From Amoebophrya sp. A120 (taxonomy: Eukaryota; Sar; Dinophyceae; Syndiniales; Amoebophryaceae), in NCBI GenBank assembly GCA_905178155.1, contig CAJINV010000004.1, positions 5,268,258-5,332,257 on the forward strand: a DNA stretch of 64,000 bases, written 5' to 3'. The notes below the pieces were generated by a model. It was given only the letters and a program-made list of their open reading frames with translations. It did not search any database and had not been told where the DNA came from. The position numbers were made by a program, and so were the translations under genes. This document shows positions 54,501-56,963 of this stretch, in pieces (position 1 is the first letter of the stretch; every line of letters begins with the position of its first letter).

Positions 54501-56963
54501 TTCTGCTAGCTTGCAACTTCGTCCTGTTCTTTGTGCGTTTGCTGTCAGAAGTGGTACAACTGTCAGCGTAGTGGCGGTCGTAGTTTCGTGTACCAGCACC
54601 CAAAGCCCCGGCAAGTTTTTGTCGGAGGTCTTGTTGATCTTGTTTTTGCTCCCTTCTACTTCCGCTTGTTCGCTTCGAACTGCTACAACGACCCGTGGAC
54701 CACGACCATAATCTACTCGACCATAATCTACCTCTGGGACGTCGACTTCTTCTGCACGAGCAGCAGGACCTTCGGCTCCTCTTCTGATTCGCAGGACGTA
54801 AAAATTCCGCACCTCCTTGTTCGGGATCTGCTGGAGGCAGAAAGCGTCGCGAAGGCCGCGAATAGACCTCCGGTGCTCGTCGTCCTGAGCAGGGTGAAAT
54901 TATATTAACCGTGCTTCGCTGCTGCAGCTCTGTTGACGCGACGAGGTCCACCGCCTGCTCCACGAAGTGGAGTTCTTCTTGTTGCACATCTTCACGTCTA
55001 CCACGGGTTGTTGTACTCGTGTTAAGCAAAAACTCGGAAGCAGCAAAACGCTTATGACGGCGATAAAATATTCATTTCAAAAATATTCACGGAGCCAAAA
55101 AAAAAATTTTTCGGCCAGTGGCCGCCCAGCCGGGCCGAAGCGCGCCGCGCCATGCGTGAGGCATTGCAGAGCGCTAACGCGCCTGCGATGCCCCGACGCA
55201 GGTACTACCCGGAAGTCGCTTGCTGGGCCCAGTCGGTCGATGGCGCTCGAGAGTCAGATCCTTCAAACACACAGGGGACGGCCTGCGCGCCGGCGACATG
55301 CAAAGCCAACTTCCACAAGTTGCAGCATTCGTAGCATTCAGGCGGCAGATCACGGTCTCAAAGCTTTGAAGAAGCTGCCACGCTGCGCTGCCTTGCCCCT
55401 ACAGGCGTTGCTCGATCCCGACTGGACTCGAGCACATCCCGGTAAGTGGCGGGCATTAGAGCAGTTGCTCTAGACGGCCACACTTTGCCGAGGCGCAAAC
55501 CCCTGCAAAAGACGGGGTCGCCTGGCCTTTACCAGGATGCTTCTGCTGGCCAAGTCTATAGAAAAGCTCAGCGACTTTGTGTGCTGCCAAAGGCCGCAAA
55601 GGTTGCAAGCAGAAAAGAAGCACTTTTTTGACGTCCTCAGAGAAGGTATGAATATTTTTACTTTTTGGGCTGGTCTGGAAGGAGCATAGCAGTGGGATAC
55701 GCAAAAATATTCACCTCCCCAAAAAACGCCTGTTTTTCCCAGAAAGTGCGCACTTTTTTGGCGTTTTTCGCTGTCGCAAATTGCGCAGATGAATATTGGA
55801 TAAATCAAGTGGGAGTAGCTTCTGCTAATAAAAACGGAAACGCAGTGTCGTCGTGATTCGAAAATGAATATTGAGAAGCGAAGCGGGCGAGAGGTGTCCG
55901 CCTTGGTGCAAAACAGCCACTGCCGGCGCTGTGGCGCATTTCAGTTCAGCCTTGGCCTTTACAGGAGTAGCGCTTGCGTCTGGGCGAAGTGGGCCTTTCC
56001 AGATTCTGCAGAAAAACTCCGCGGGGTCCCCGCAAAGCGAGGGCGCCCAGCCACCTAGCAAGCAATCCGCCAAAGCGCGCGCGACATCGTTTTCTTTAGA
56101 GAGGAAGGAGCACAGTTGAGGCGTAGGCCTTGATATCTCTCGGCCCTGGAAGTCGCCGAACGCGTTTCGTGCGCTTTCTGGGCCAGGATTTCTACATGAA
56201 GCGCCGCAGCGAAGCTCTCGCGCGCGCATGTCGCTGAGTCTTTTTTCTAGGCGTTCACTAATTGCGCAAAAAAAATTTTTTTTCGGCCCTGTTGCACATC
56301 TTCACGTCTACCACGGGTTGTTGTACTCGTGTTAAGCAAAAACTCGGAAGCAGCAAAACGCTTCTCAGCTGGAACTAGTATAGAGCTCGCCGACGCGACA
56401 TTTTCACTGCTCTTGCCGGTCCTCAAATTGGTCGACGGAATAAAGTCGAGCGTTTTATTAGTAGAATCAGTGGTCGTGGCAGCAGCTCTTGTCGTCGTGC
56501 TATCTTTCTCTACTTGTAGCTCCTGTTCCACCTCGGGCAGATGAAGTACTAGCAGTTCTTTTTGTAACATCTCATCACCTCGCCTCCGCGCGTTGATGAC
56601 GGAGGCCCATTTTTGCACCGAGGAAGAAGGTATCGAGTGCACAAATGTCTGGGTCTGGAAGGTTGTCACTTGTGATGCTGTCTTTGGAAGGTAAAAAAAA
56701 TCTGTATTGCATGACCAGCAAGAGGAGTTCAGTTTAAGCTACGCGGAGTGGGCGTTTCTCATGCGGAATACGCATCAAAAGGCCCTTGAAAAATCTGTGA
56801 TGCTAGGTCATGCATTACAGGGGCCTCATGGGCGATGAAAAATATGCATGACAAACGTAGCAATCTTCCAGACCCAGACATTTTTGCAGTTGGTAGAAGG
56901 CGACGAGGGCGGACAGGACGGACGACGTGCCGGTGCTGCCAGGGGTTGTACTAGTGCCGACAT
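6523..56963 (-). CDS. Gene 2: giant mosaic cell-surface protein (about 8,332 residues)
   Basis: The model has one ATG (56963, with an in-frame TAA near 57,055) and one stop (6523-6525). It has 71 introner introns, six GT-AG introns (11319-11052, 10369-10210, 9007-8805, 8699-8541, 8076-7967, 7774-7557) and one 1,237-bp insertion with a 73-bp duplication that must be bypassed. The summed coding length is 24,999 nt, divisible by three, and every introner junction I read keeps frame. Order from the N-terminus: low-complexity region (about 1,000 residues), hydrophobic segment, Notch-type repeat, EGF repeats, Cys-rich region, Calx-beta-like, filamin-like repeats, PA14, CCP array, LamG-like, CCP, LamG-like, Thr-rich linker, an unassigned Cys repeat, LamG-like, CCP array, PA14, CUB. 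Such modules bind carbohydrate or protein ligands outside cells, so adhesion or host recognition is likely, but this is inference. The 5' end is the least certain part; a shorter protein starting near the hydrophobic segment is possible. Confidence 0.8.
6543..6758. mobile_element. Introner, family D
   Basis: Family D TIRs (TATGAAAGTGCACAACTCCC type). Perfect target duplication CACAT. Excision joins YTVTDV to the terminal TTGF and stop. It is the last intron of gene 2. Confidence 0.92.
6980..7241. mobile_element. Introner, family A, decayed target flanks
   Basis: Family A left TIR is clear; the right end is altered. The flanks CACGT and CAAGG match at only three of five positions, yet dropping 5 nt joins DFMDV to EFSPS in frame inside the CUB domain. 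Confidence 0.85.
7557..7774 (-). other. Canonical GT-AG intron of gene 2 (218 bp)
   Basis: Donor GAGCAG|GTATAA and acceptor CTTACAG|ATTGTT on the minus strand. Excision joins TPDGVEQ to IVPPQFL, restoring the PA14 end motif. It has no terminal repeats and no target duplication, unlike the introners. Confidence 0.88.
7967..8076 (-). other. Canonical GT-AG intron of gene 2 (110 bp)
   Basis: Donor GACCAG|GTAATT and acceptor AAAACAG|CTCGTT on the minus strand. Excision joins ESDPNRDQ to LVNGTTQ. It is A/T-rich, as expected of an ordinary intron. Confidence 0.88.
8289..8462. mobile_element. Introner, family E (short)
   Basis: Family E ends (TATGCATTGCAAAAGTATCG type). Target copies GTCGT and CTCGT. 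Excision joins LDRNE to PRARA in frame. Confidence 0.87.
8541..8699 (-). other. Canonical GT-AG intron of gene 2 (159 bp)
   Basis: Donor GTGCCG|GTACGT and acceptor TTCTGTAG|ATGGCG on the minus strand. Excision joins IRPNFVP to MACGFER in phase 0. Confidence 0.85.
8805..9007 (-). other. Canonical GT-AG intron of gene 2 (203 bp)
   Basis: Donor CGGTGG|GTATCG and acceptor TTGCATAG|TGGGTG on the minus strand. Excision joins PGKWRRW to WVASDYT in phase 0. Confidence 0.85.
9312..9546. mobile_element. Introner, family D
   Basis: Family D TIRs and a perfect target duplication CCTGT. Excision joins VVNGVEQ to GFWSN in frame. Confidence 0.92.
9547..9567 (-). other. Micro-exon between two introners
   Basis: Only 21 bp including both target copies separate two introners of different families. 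The frame through it is continuous, giving NGVEQ between QCCVVV and GFWSN. Confidence 0.8.
9568..9780. mobile_element. Introner, family F
   Basis: Family F TIRs (TATCGCACGAAAAAAGTGTT type). Perfect target duplication CACAA. Excision joins QCCVVV to NGVEQ in frame. A second copy is at 29998-30207. Confidence 0.92.
9842..10120. mobile_element. Introner, family C
   Basis: Family C TIRs and a perfect target duplication GCGTG. Excision joins NRAYT to PHKPL in frame. Confidence 0.93.
10210..10369 (-). other. Canonical GT-AG intron of gene 2 (160 bp)
   Basis: Donor CGCAAGG|GTATAG and acceptor TTTCCGCAG|GTACTT on the minus strand. Excision joins TPNSQG to YFLLPLD and completes a CCP-like module. 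A second AG lies 18 nt downstream but would break the frame. Confidence 0.85.
10705..11006. mobile_element. Introner, family A, degenerate left end
   Basis: The right TIR is family A; the left end carries extra bases inside the repeat (TATCGACCTTGCAAAC start). Target copies GCTTG and GTTTG. Excision joins YWIVNQT to NATLP in frame, so it still seems to splice despite decay. Confidence 0.82.
11052..11319 (-). other. Canonical GT-AG intron of gene 2 (268 bp)
   Basis: Donor GATTATCAG|GTATAT and acceptor CAAAAG|GTCGGC on the minus strand. Excision joins GPADYQ to VGEFAHD in frame. The acceptor has no strong pyrimidine tract. Confidence 0.78.
11475..11801. mobile_element. Introner, family B
   Basis: Family B ends (AGGAAAAATCCCCCCT type near the tip, then CCCATATCGA). 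Perfect target duplication CGTGG. Excision joins LVHGTT to KNRVQ in frame. Confidence 0.92.
12247..12525. mobile_element. Introner, family A
   Basis: Family A TIRs and a perfect target duplication CGTAG. Excision joins YIKRYY to DSPNN in frame. Confidence 0.93.
13092..13352. mobile_element. Introner, family A, decayed target flanks
   Basis: Family A TIRs. Flanks ACTCG and ACGTG match at three of five positions. Dropping 5 nt joins QDTYTC to RASNK in frame. Confidence 0.86.
13353..16258 (-). other. Gene 2: LamG-like and CCP-like segment
   Basis: A stretch near 15,000-15,070 (GAVHMAYSWDTDLKTAALFINGEEV) resembles the H.a...d....a.lfiNGe core of LamG/concanavalin-like domains. Further on, LALQCNAGYLPPVSCGG and SVVSVTCPPGATERQDTYTC look like CCP halves. 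Long Ser/Asn-rich loops lie between. The rest is unassigned. Confidence 0.5.
15229..15551. mobile_element. Introner, family G (single copy here)
   Basis: TIRs TATGAAAGCCTCAGGTTGGA and mirror, with a mismatch loop. Perfect target duplication AGCGC. Excision joins TKFVDAL to TLLED in frame. It is the only family G copy in the window. Confidence 0.9.
16259..16409. mobile_element. Introner, family E (151 bp)
   Basis: Family E ends and a perfect target duplication GGTGT. Excision joins LQVNT to TGSTI in frame. Confidence 0.92.
16410..16447 (-). other. 38-bp exon between two introners
   Basis: A short exon (including both target copies) between a family E and a family A introner. It encodes NQTRFQLQVNT in continuous frame. 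Confidence 0.82.
16448..16708. mobile_element. Introner, family A
   Basis: Family A TIRs and a perfect target duplication CCGGT. Excision joins HDTYR to NQTRF. Its interior runs in the opposite direction to that of the neighbouring copy at 17456-17722. Confidence 0.93.
17456..17722. mobile_element. Introner, family A, reverse orientation
   Basis: Family A TIRs. Target copies CCAGT and CCAAT. Excision joins NGSNVIG to LNDTD in frame. The interior (for example the CATTTCTCATGC and GCCCTC boxes) is reversed relative to the copy at 16448-16708. Confidence 0.9.
18583..18847. mobile_element. Introner, family A
   Basis: Family A TIRs and a perfect target duplication GTTCT. Excision joins PFGERT to YPWQL in frame. 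Confidence 0.93.
20203..20314 (-). repeat. Thr-codon repeat in gene 2
   Basis: An imperfect triplet repeat of ACC, ACG and ACA codons (read on the minus strand) encodes an almost pure Thr tract with a few Ser. It is a likely O-glycosylated stalk between a LamG-like module and the Cys repeat region. Confidence 0.85.
20315..21220 (-). other. Gene 2: LamG-like module
   Basis: SVKNDVNKRGTIAFWYKL continues after an introner into DNAFDFQMLLSADLL. The G(T/S)IAFW.K strand followed by a hydrophobic strand is typical of LamG/concanavalin-like (LamG_3) domains. The module is immediately followed by the Thr tract. Confidence 0.55.
20426..20687. mobile_element. Introner, family A
   Basis: Family A TIRs. 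Target copies GCTTG and ACTTG. Excision joins AFWYKL to DNAFD in frame, inside a LamG-like strand. Confidence 0.9.
21221..21448. mobile_element. Introner, family A (shortened, 228 bp)
   Basis: Family A TIRs. Target copies CGCTA and TGCTA. Excision joins VVASSN to VVLSQ in frame. Confidence 0.9.
21494..21759. mobile_element. Introner, family A
   Basis: Family A TIRs and a perfect target duplication CAAGC. A 45-bp exon (21449-21493) separates it from the next introner. Excision joins LHSLRL to FHEST. Confidence 0.92.
21760..22553 (-). other. Gene 2: CCP-like modules, middle array
   Basis: Two CCP-like units are visible: SAAVSCQAGYALTIESSAVMVC followed by RWEVQGLWRRVDG, and ESVVITCMEGYELNFEQEGTRLATC. 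The C..GY.l...C pattern and the Trp before the closing Cys fit sushi domains. Confidence 0.7.
22554..22790. mobile_element. Introner, family D
   Basis: Family D TIRs. Target copies CGCGT and TGCGT. Excision joins NYRDA to RGVNG in frame. Confidence 0.9.
22906..23191. mobile_element. Introner, family C
   Basis: Family C TIRs with a few extra bases at the left tip. Perfect target duplication TGTCC. Excision joins KFSLDS to NGFWP in frame. Confidence 0.9.
23341..23602. mobile_element. Introner, family A, first base mutated
   Basis: Family A TIRs; the left end starts CATGCG instead of TATGCG. Perfect target duplication CCATT. Excision joins PPPEM to VQVDE in frame. Confidence 0.9.
23709..23928. 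mobile_element. Introner, family H
   Basis: Family H ends (TATGCAAGAAAAAACTGTGT type, decayed). Target copies CTACC and CTGCC. Excision joins AAGTGS to SSAST in frame. Confidence 0.87.
24004..24259. mobile_element. Introner, family A
   Basis: Family A; the left TIR lacks the GGGTCT unit. Perfect target duplication CGTCC. Excision joins SAAEDE to FDGNL in frame. Confidence 0.91.
24260..25456 (-). other. Gene 2: LamG-like (concanavalin fold) module with preceding CCP
   Basis: TGTWCVWVKINQAIRTGDI, LYEVYVTVGVG, SWQHLCYVWYMPGS, YAEFYINALKSTT, IQLGELVTAWQAPRLYNYRLTEDQIFDLY follow each other. W..f.v......, W.HlcyvW, a...yINg and the final aRlYNyaLte.qi..ly string are the hallmarks of LamG_3-type lectin-like domains. 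A CCP-like half (LTFGCMRGFERSDGYYKMQC) follows. Confidence 0.8.
25030..25355. mobile_element. Introner, family B
   Basis: Family B TIRs. Target copies ACCCG and AACCG. Excision joins WFTHDG to YNQPH in frame. Confidence 0.9.
25457..25742. mobile_element. Introner, family C
   Basis: Family C TIRs. Target copies TGGTG and CGGTG. Excision joins KRSTD to TPWHP in frame. Confidence 0.9.
25983..26131. mobile_element. Introner, family E (149 bp, the shortest)
   Basis: Family E ends and a perfect target duplication CTGGT. Excision joins NKYQ to LGMRV in frame. Confidence 0.92.
26410..26637. mobile_element. Introner, family D
   Basis: Family D TIRs. Target copies CCGGA and CAGGA. Excision joins TDMEFL to VDVYD in frame. 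Confidence 0.9.
26679..26948. mobile_element. Introner, family A
   Basis: Family A TIRs, first base altered (CATCAACTGC). Target copies CAACT and CAAGT. A 41-bp exon (26638-26678) lies beside it. Excision joins KWSYL to NLVDN. Confidence 0.89.
27348..27616. mobile_element. Introner, family I
   Basis: Family I TIRs (core GCTCAGGTGTTACAATCTCA). Perfect target duplication TTGCA. Excision joins SRVCK to PEPFC in frame. Confidence 0.92.
27846..28117. mobile_element. Introner, family A, one-base shifted end
   Basis: Family A TIRs; the right end has an extra C after the usual TA. Target copies CACGA and CACGT. Excision joins NWCPDV to PAMQL in frame. Confidence 0.86.
28174..28425. mobile_element. 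Introner, family I
   Basis: Family I TIRs. Target copies CAGCA and CAGCT. Excision joins AYKNQL to PADFL in frame. Confidence 0.9.
28472..28727. mobile_element. Introner, family A
   Basis: Family A TIRs and a perfect target duplication CGCCC. Excision joins DLGAGG to EWKLY in frame. A 46-bp exon (28426-28471) separates it from the previous introner. Confidence 0.92.
29403..29577. mobile_element. Introner, family J (single copy here)
   Basis: Ends TATCGCACAGAAAAACGCAG and mirror, followed by a long matching arm (GGTCATATTTGT). Perfect target duplication GTTGC. Excision joins ETKRN to DSIAA in frame. Length 175 bp. Confidence 0.9.
29629..29880. mobile_element. Introner, family I
   Basis: Family I TIRs and a perfect target duplication CACCA. 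Excision joins IQKWC to SNPRL in frame. Confidence 0.92.
29998..30207. mobile_element. Introner, family F
   Basis: Family F TIRs and a perfect target duplication CTTTG. It is closely similar to the copy at 9568-9780, including long interior identity. Excision joins DFMGKD to FSLYC in frame. Confidence 0.93.
30270..30419. mobile_element. Introner, family E (150 bp)
   Basis: Family E ends and a perfect target duplication GGCAC. Excision joins IAVLGC to QIGYE in frame. Confidence 0.92.
30420..31635 (-). other. Gene 2: filamin-like repeat
   Basis: The segment reads YTEDPFQISLFTKDAYGNTVPQD, then VGFDERVRP, RYGNGSVVFSFP and a preceding RFIPKVAGNWKFQAVAVYAK. The DAyGN turn and the f.P...G.w.f.v.....g..v strand pattern match filamin/ABP280-type Ig-like repeats. 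One introner falls inside it. Confidence 0.65.
31040..31325. mobile_element. Introner, family C
   Basis: Family C TIRs and a perfect target duplication TCTTC. Excision joins AVYAKN to VSVYF in frame. Confidence 0.92.
31636..31869. mobile_element. Introner, family A
   Basis: Family A TIRs and a perfect target duplication TGCAC. Excision joins LLTRVQ to TFNNL in frame. Confidence 0.92.
32075..32388. mobile_element. Introner, family K
   Basis: Family K TIRs (TATTACAGTGAAAAATGCCC type). Perfect target duplication CGTCT. Excision joins IDVET to SNPFI in frame. Confidence 0.92.
32389..33245 (-). other. Gene 2: PA14 domain, first copy, plus filamin-like strand
   Basis: HFAMRLTGYLYVKDQQRFLI, DGGINFWLDGVQYIQDPEG, KSGYTPIRLEYFHSSKRR, IPFLQLYWSG and YQLIPSTSLYY follow in order. 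The F.l..DdG...WldG, l..G.y.irley......a.l.l.w and viP...ly motifs define a PA14 domain. It runs straight into VPYSLFIVPVDRFGNTIRNQDPF, a filamin-like DrfGN strand. Confidence 0.85.
32909..33165. mobile_element. Introner, family A
   Basis: Family A TIRs and a perfect target duplication TGTTG. Excision joins ADPIPNI to PKDHF just before the PA14 domain. Confidence 0.92.
33246..33528. mobile_element. Introner, family C
   Basis: Family C TIRs and a perfect target duplication TGAGT. Excision joins MHPELT to HSEGF in frame. Confidence 0.92.
33589..33861. mobile_element. Introner, family A
   Basis: Family A; the left TIR repeats the TGTCTG unit. Target copies CGCGA and CGTGA. Excision joins YNRVIT to ALRVG in frame. 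Confidence 0.9.
34633..34873. mobile_element. Introner, family L (relative of family I)
   Basis: Ends TATGGGATTCTCAAATGTTA and mirror, with an arm similar in layout to family I. Perfect target duplication TCGTC. Excision joins KFLQDE to ADSIS in frame. Confidence 0.91.
35005..35286. mobile_element. Introner, family A
   Basis: Family A TIRs and a perfect target duplication GTGCA. Excision joins CCGGCT to RVCPL in frame. A 66-bp exon separates it from the next introner. Confidence 0.91.
35353..35632. mobile_element. Introner, family C
   Basis: Family C TIRs. Target copies AGCCC and AGCAC. Excision joins IPLECC to LCQSS in frame. Confidence 0.9.
35699..35975. mobile_element. Introner, family A
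   Basis: Family A TIRs, the right one with an added GGATCC stretch. Perfect target duplication GGACG. Excision joins DSHDTS to CDPLI in frame. Confidence 0.92.
36031..36282. mobile_element. Introner, family A, decayed target flanks
   Basis: Family A TIRs. Flanks CAAAC and CCACC match at three of five positions. Excision joins SGPAVA to GQSYI in frame. Confidence 0.86.
36352..36558. mobile_element. Introner, family M (single copy here)
   Basis: Ends TATCAAACAAAAAAAGTTCG and an imperfect mirror. Perfect target duplication GTTCA. Excision joins IQNVN to ASDHW in frame. Confidence 0.88.
36884..37157. mobile_element. Introner, family C
   Basis: Family C TIRs. Target copies GGCTC and GGTTC. Excision joins NTWANR to AMELA in frame. 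Confidence 0.9.
37214..37382. mobile_element. Introner, family E (169 bp)
   Basis: Family E ends, first base altered (CATCAGATGC). Perfect target duplication TAAAG. Excision joins NSEYFM to GGNNF inside a filamin-like repeat. Confidence 0.9.
37631..37890. mobile_element. Introner, family A
   Basis: Family A TIRs. Target copies ACGCC and AGGCC. Excision joins FLIVAS to GIYDM in frame. Confidence 0.9.
37945..38205. mobile_element. Introner, family A
   Basis: Family A TIRs. Target copies CCCGG and CACGG. A 54-bp exon (37891-37944) separates it from the previous introner. Excision joins WFQGTV to TNIGR. Confidence 0.9.
38931..39183. mobile_element. Introner, family A
   Basis: Family A TIRs and a perfect target duplication CTGCA. 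Excision joins RDSPMQ to GLVSV in frame. Confidence 0.92.
39660..40275. repeat. Tandem repeat block 1 in the nested element
   Basis: About eight units of 60-80 bp, each built around GGCCACGCCTACCGACCTAC, then CCACC, CTGCCTGGTGG and a G-rich run. Units differ by small changes, and their order is matched in block 2. Confidence 0.85.
40680..40830. repeat. Short A/T-rich tandem repeat in the nested element
   Basis: Imperfect units containing CTATTTTTGTTTCTAAAT recur about six times. It lies between the two large repeat blocks. Confidence 0.7.
41545..42090. repeat. Tandem repeat block 2 in the nested element
   Basis: About eight units related to block 1. The same unusual units appear in the same order in both blocks (a GCAGGCGTGTGCTGCC unit followed by a GGCCAGGCCT unit), so one block is a copy of the other. 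Confidence 0.8.
43762..43823. repeat. Perfect 62-bp palindrome
   Basis: The 31-nt left arm beginning GTCGTCGGGCAGGGCAGCCG is exactly reverse-complementary to the right arm, with no spacer. It is very G/C-rich and would form a strong hairpin or cruciform. Confidence 0.97.
43823..43859. repeat. Degenerate telomere-like CCCTAAA repeats
   Basis: About five units (CCCTAAA, CCCCAAA, TCCTAAA, CCCGAAA, CCCTAAA) follow the palindrome directly. TTTAGGG is the telomere unit of plants and, as far as I know, dinoflagellates. The array is too short and internal to be a telomere. Confidence 0.75.
44077..44361. mobile_element. Introner, family C
   Basis: Family C TIRs and a perfect target duplication CCACC. 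Excision joins KLKWVA to YSSSK in frame. Confidence 0.92.
44463..44714. mobile_element. Introner, family I
   Basis: Family I TIRs and a perfect target duplication TGGGA. Excision joins NFGIPT to VDGVL in frame. Confidence 0.92.
44924..45201. mobile_element. Introner, family C
   Basis: Family C TIRs and a perfect target duplication TGCGG. Excision joins NTTVRI to LFWNS in frame. Confidence 0.92.
45264..45591. mobile_element. Introner, family K
   Basis: Family K TIRs and a perfect target duplication CGCCC. Excision joins NNPQGA to YLPPT in frame. Confidence 0.92.
45916..46215. mobile_element. Introner, family C
   Basis: Family C TIRs with a small insertion in the left arm. Perfect target duplication CAGCG. 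Excision joins ARGAL to REDPL in frame. Confidence 0.92.
46293..46571. mobile_element. Introner, family C
   Basis: Family C TIRs and a perfect target duplication AGGTT. Excision joins DANETF to IISYQ in frame. Confidence 0.92.
46629..46891. mobile_element. Introner, family A
   Basis: Family A TIRs and a perfect target duplication GTTGC. Excision joins LSVMGN to ADPND in frame. Confidence 0.92.
47184..47467. mobile_element. Introner, family C
   Basis: Family C TIRs and a perfect target duplication GGAAC. Excision joins KFRLFL to YPDPH in frame. Confidence 0.92.
47521..47782. mobile_element. Introner, family A
   Basis: Family A TIRs and a perfect target duplication AGATC. A 53-bp exon (47468-47520) separates it from the next introner. 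Excision joins VRIPIY to DDGIY. Confidence 0.92.
47783..49276 (-). other. Gene 2: Cys-rich growth-factor-receptor-like region and Calx-beta-like module
   Basis: CKNCTACLDNDG, CVPGCKVCDKGYFL, CEACHLNFPHCQTC and CTGCDPLFVLHDGECV give the C..C...C..C spacing of furin-like or growth-factor-receptor Cys-rich repeats. Next comes GVFEFESPRYHVFQD, IDVLVVRNLVRNTT and ISVLIQSEDVTAKS, which fits the F....y.v.E....v.V.R......v.v.y...dgTA pattern of Calx-beta. The remaining exon (47783-48416) is unassigned. Confidence 0.65.
48417..48682. mobile_element. Introner, family A
   Basis: Family A TIRs and a perfect target duplication TCCAC. Excision joins RDVNVD to YMNFT in frame. Confidence 0.92.
49277..49545. 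mobile_element. Introner, family A
   Basis: Family A TIRs and a perfect target duplication TGTCG. Excision joins LIYNDT to QTPKC in frame. Confidence 0.92.
49546..50183 (-). other. Gene 2: five EGF-like repeats
   Basis: Five copies of the C.C..GW.G..C signature occur in one exon: CECDPGWSGWRC, CHCDAGWKGPHC, CQCFYGWGGVSC, CECSTGWGGRVC and CECDPGWYS (the last lacks its closing half). Spacing resembles tenascin-type EGF repeats. Confidence 0.88.
50184..50484. mobile_element. Introner, family K
   Basis: Family K TIRs and a perfect target duplication CTGGA. Excision joins EIPCFQ to HMVQC in frame. Confidence 0.92.
50685..50845. mobile_element. Introner, family E (161 bp)
   Basis: Family E ends. 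Target copies AGGTT and ACGTT. Excision joins NRSETC to TTGDY in frame. Confidence 0.9.
51086..51363. mobile_element. Introner, family C
   Basis: Family C TIRs, right tip altered (GGCTA). Perfect target duplication GTTGG. Excision joins GPVGPN to NQKFM in frame. Confidence 0.91.
51681..51948. mobile_element. Introner, family A
   Basis: Family A TIRs with small inserts in both arms. Perfect target duplication GCAGT. Excision joins LYTEYC to ASVVQ in frame. Confidence 0.91.
51998..52217. mobile_element. Introner, family D
   Basis: Family D TIRs and a perfect target duplication GGTTC. A 49-bp exon (51949-51997) separates it from the next introner. Excision joins EVTGSNL to VKVYD in frame. Confidence 0.92.
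52309..52383 (-). other. Gene 2: hydrophobic segment (signal anchor or signal peptide)
   Basis: FCAALYFLGLFLHLVSVCCDFALA follows a basic stretch (RNNKKRSS, RSGFKNN) and precedes an AIPANHDC sequence with the first ectodomain Cys. It can act as a type II signal anchor of the long form. It can act as a cleaved signal peptide if translation starts at the Met about 45 residues upstream of it (MKVDSRSCT). Confidence 0.8.
54981..55053. repeat. 73-bp direct repeat, copy 1
   Basis: Identical over 73 bp to 56291-56363. On the minus strand it encodes part of gene 2 (KRFAASEFLLNTSTTTRG). It borders the 1,237-bp insertion and continues in frame into EELHFVEQ. Confidence 0.95.
55054..56290. mobile_element. 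1.24-kb insertion in gene 2 of unknown type
   Basis: It lies between two exact 73-bp copies of coding sequence. A run of A then T followed by CGGCC occurs near both ends in the same direction. ATGAATATT or its complement recurs several times inside. There are no long inverted repeats and no reading frame of note. Read from the upstream exon it gives a stop at about 56,247, so gene 2 needs it spliced out, or this allele is broken. It could be a retroposed or repair-inserted fragment. Confidence 0.65.
56291..56363. repeat. 73-bp direct repeat, copy 2
   Basis: Identical to 54981-55053. It is contiguous with the upstream exon of gene 2 (SILVPAE before KRFAASEF). Together the copies read as one uninterrupted protein if the insertion plus one copy is removed. 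Confidence 0.95.
56631..56895. mobile_element. Introner, family A (first intron of gene 2 model)
   Basis: Family A TIRs and a perfect target duplication GAAGG. Excision joins CPPSSPS to SSVQK in frame with the ATG at 56963. Confidence 0.88.

Larger units (their letters stand above)
52218..56963 (-). other. Gene 2: N-terminal low-complexity region
   Basis: The frame is open for over 900 codons (55,053 to 52,218), far longer than chance. It is continuous with the ectodomain exons at the next introner. The composition is Ser, Arg, Thr and Gln-rich with no domain. It is preceded by an exon at 56630-56291 and a first exon ending at 56896. The only introner is at its far 5' end. If it is translated it would face the cytoplasm; part of it could instead be leader sequence. 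Confidence 0.55.

Noticed and set aside
52218-55053. A separate gene upstream of gene 2
   Set aside because: The open frame continues without a stop through the hydrophobic segment and across introner 51998-52217 into the ectodomain. I keep it as part of gene 2 but note a possible internal start.
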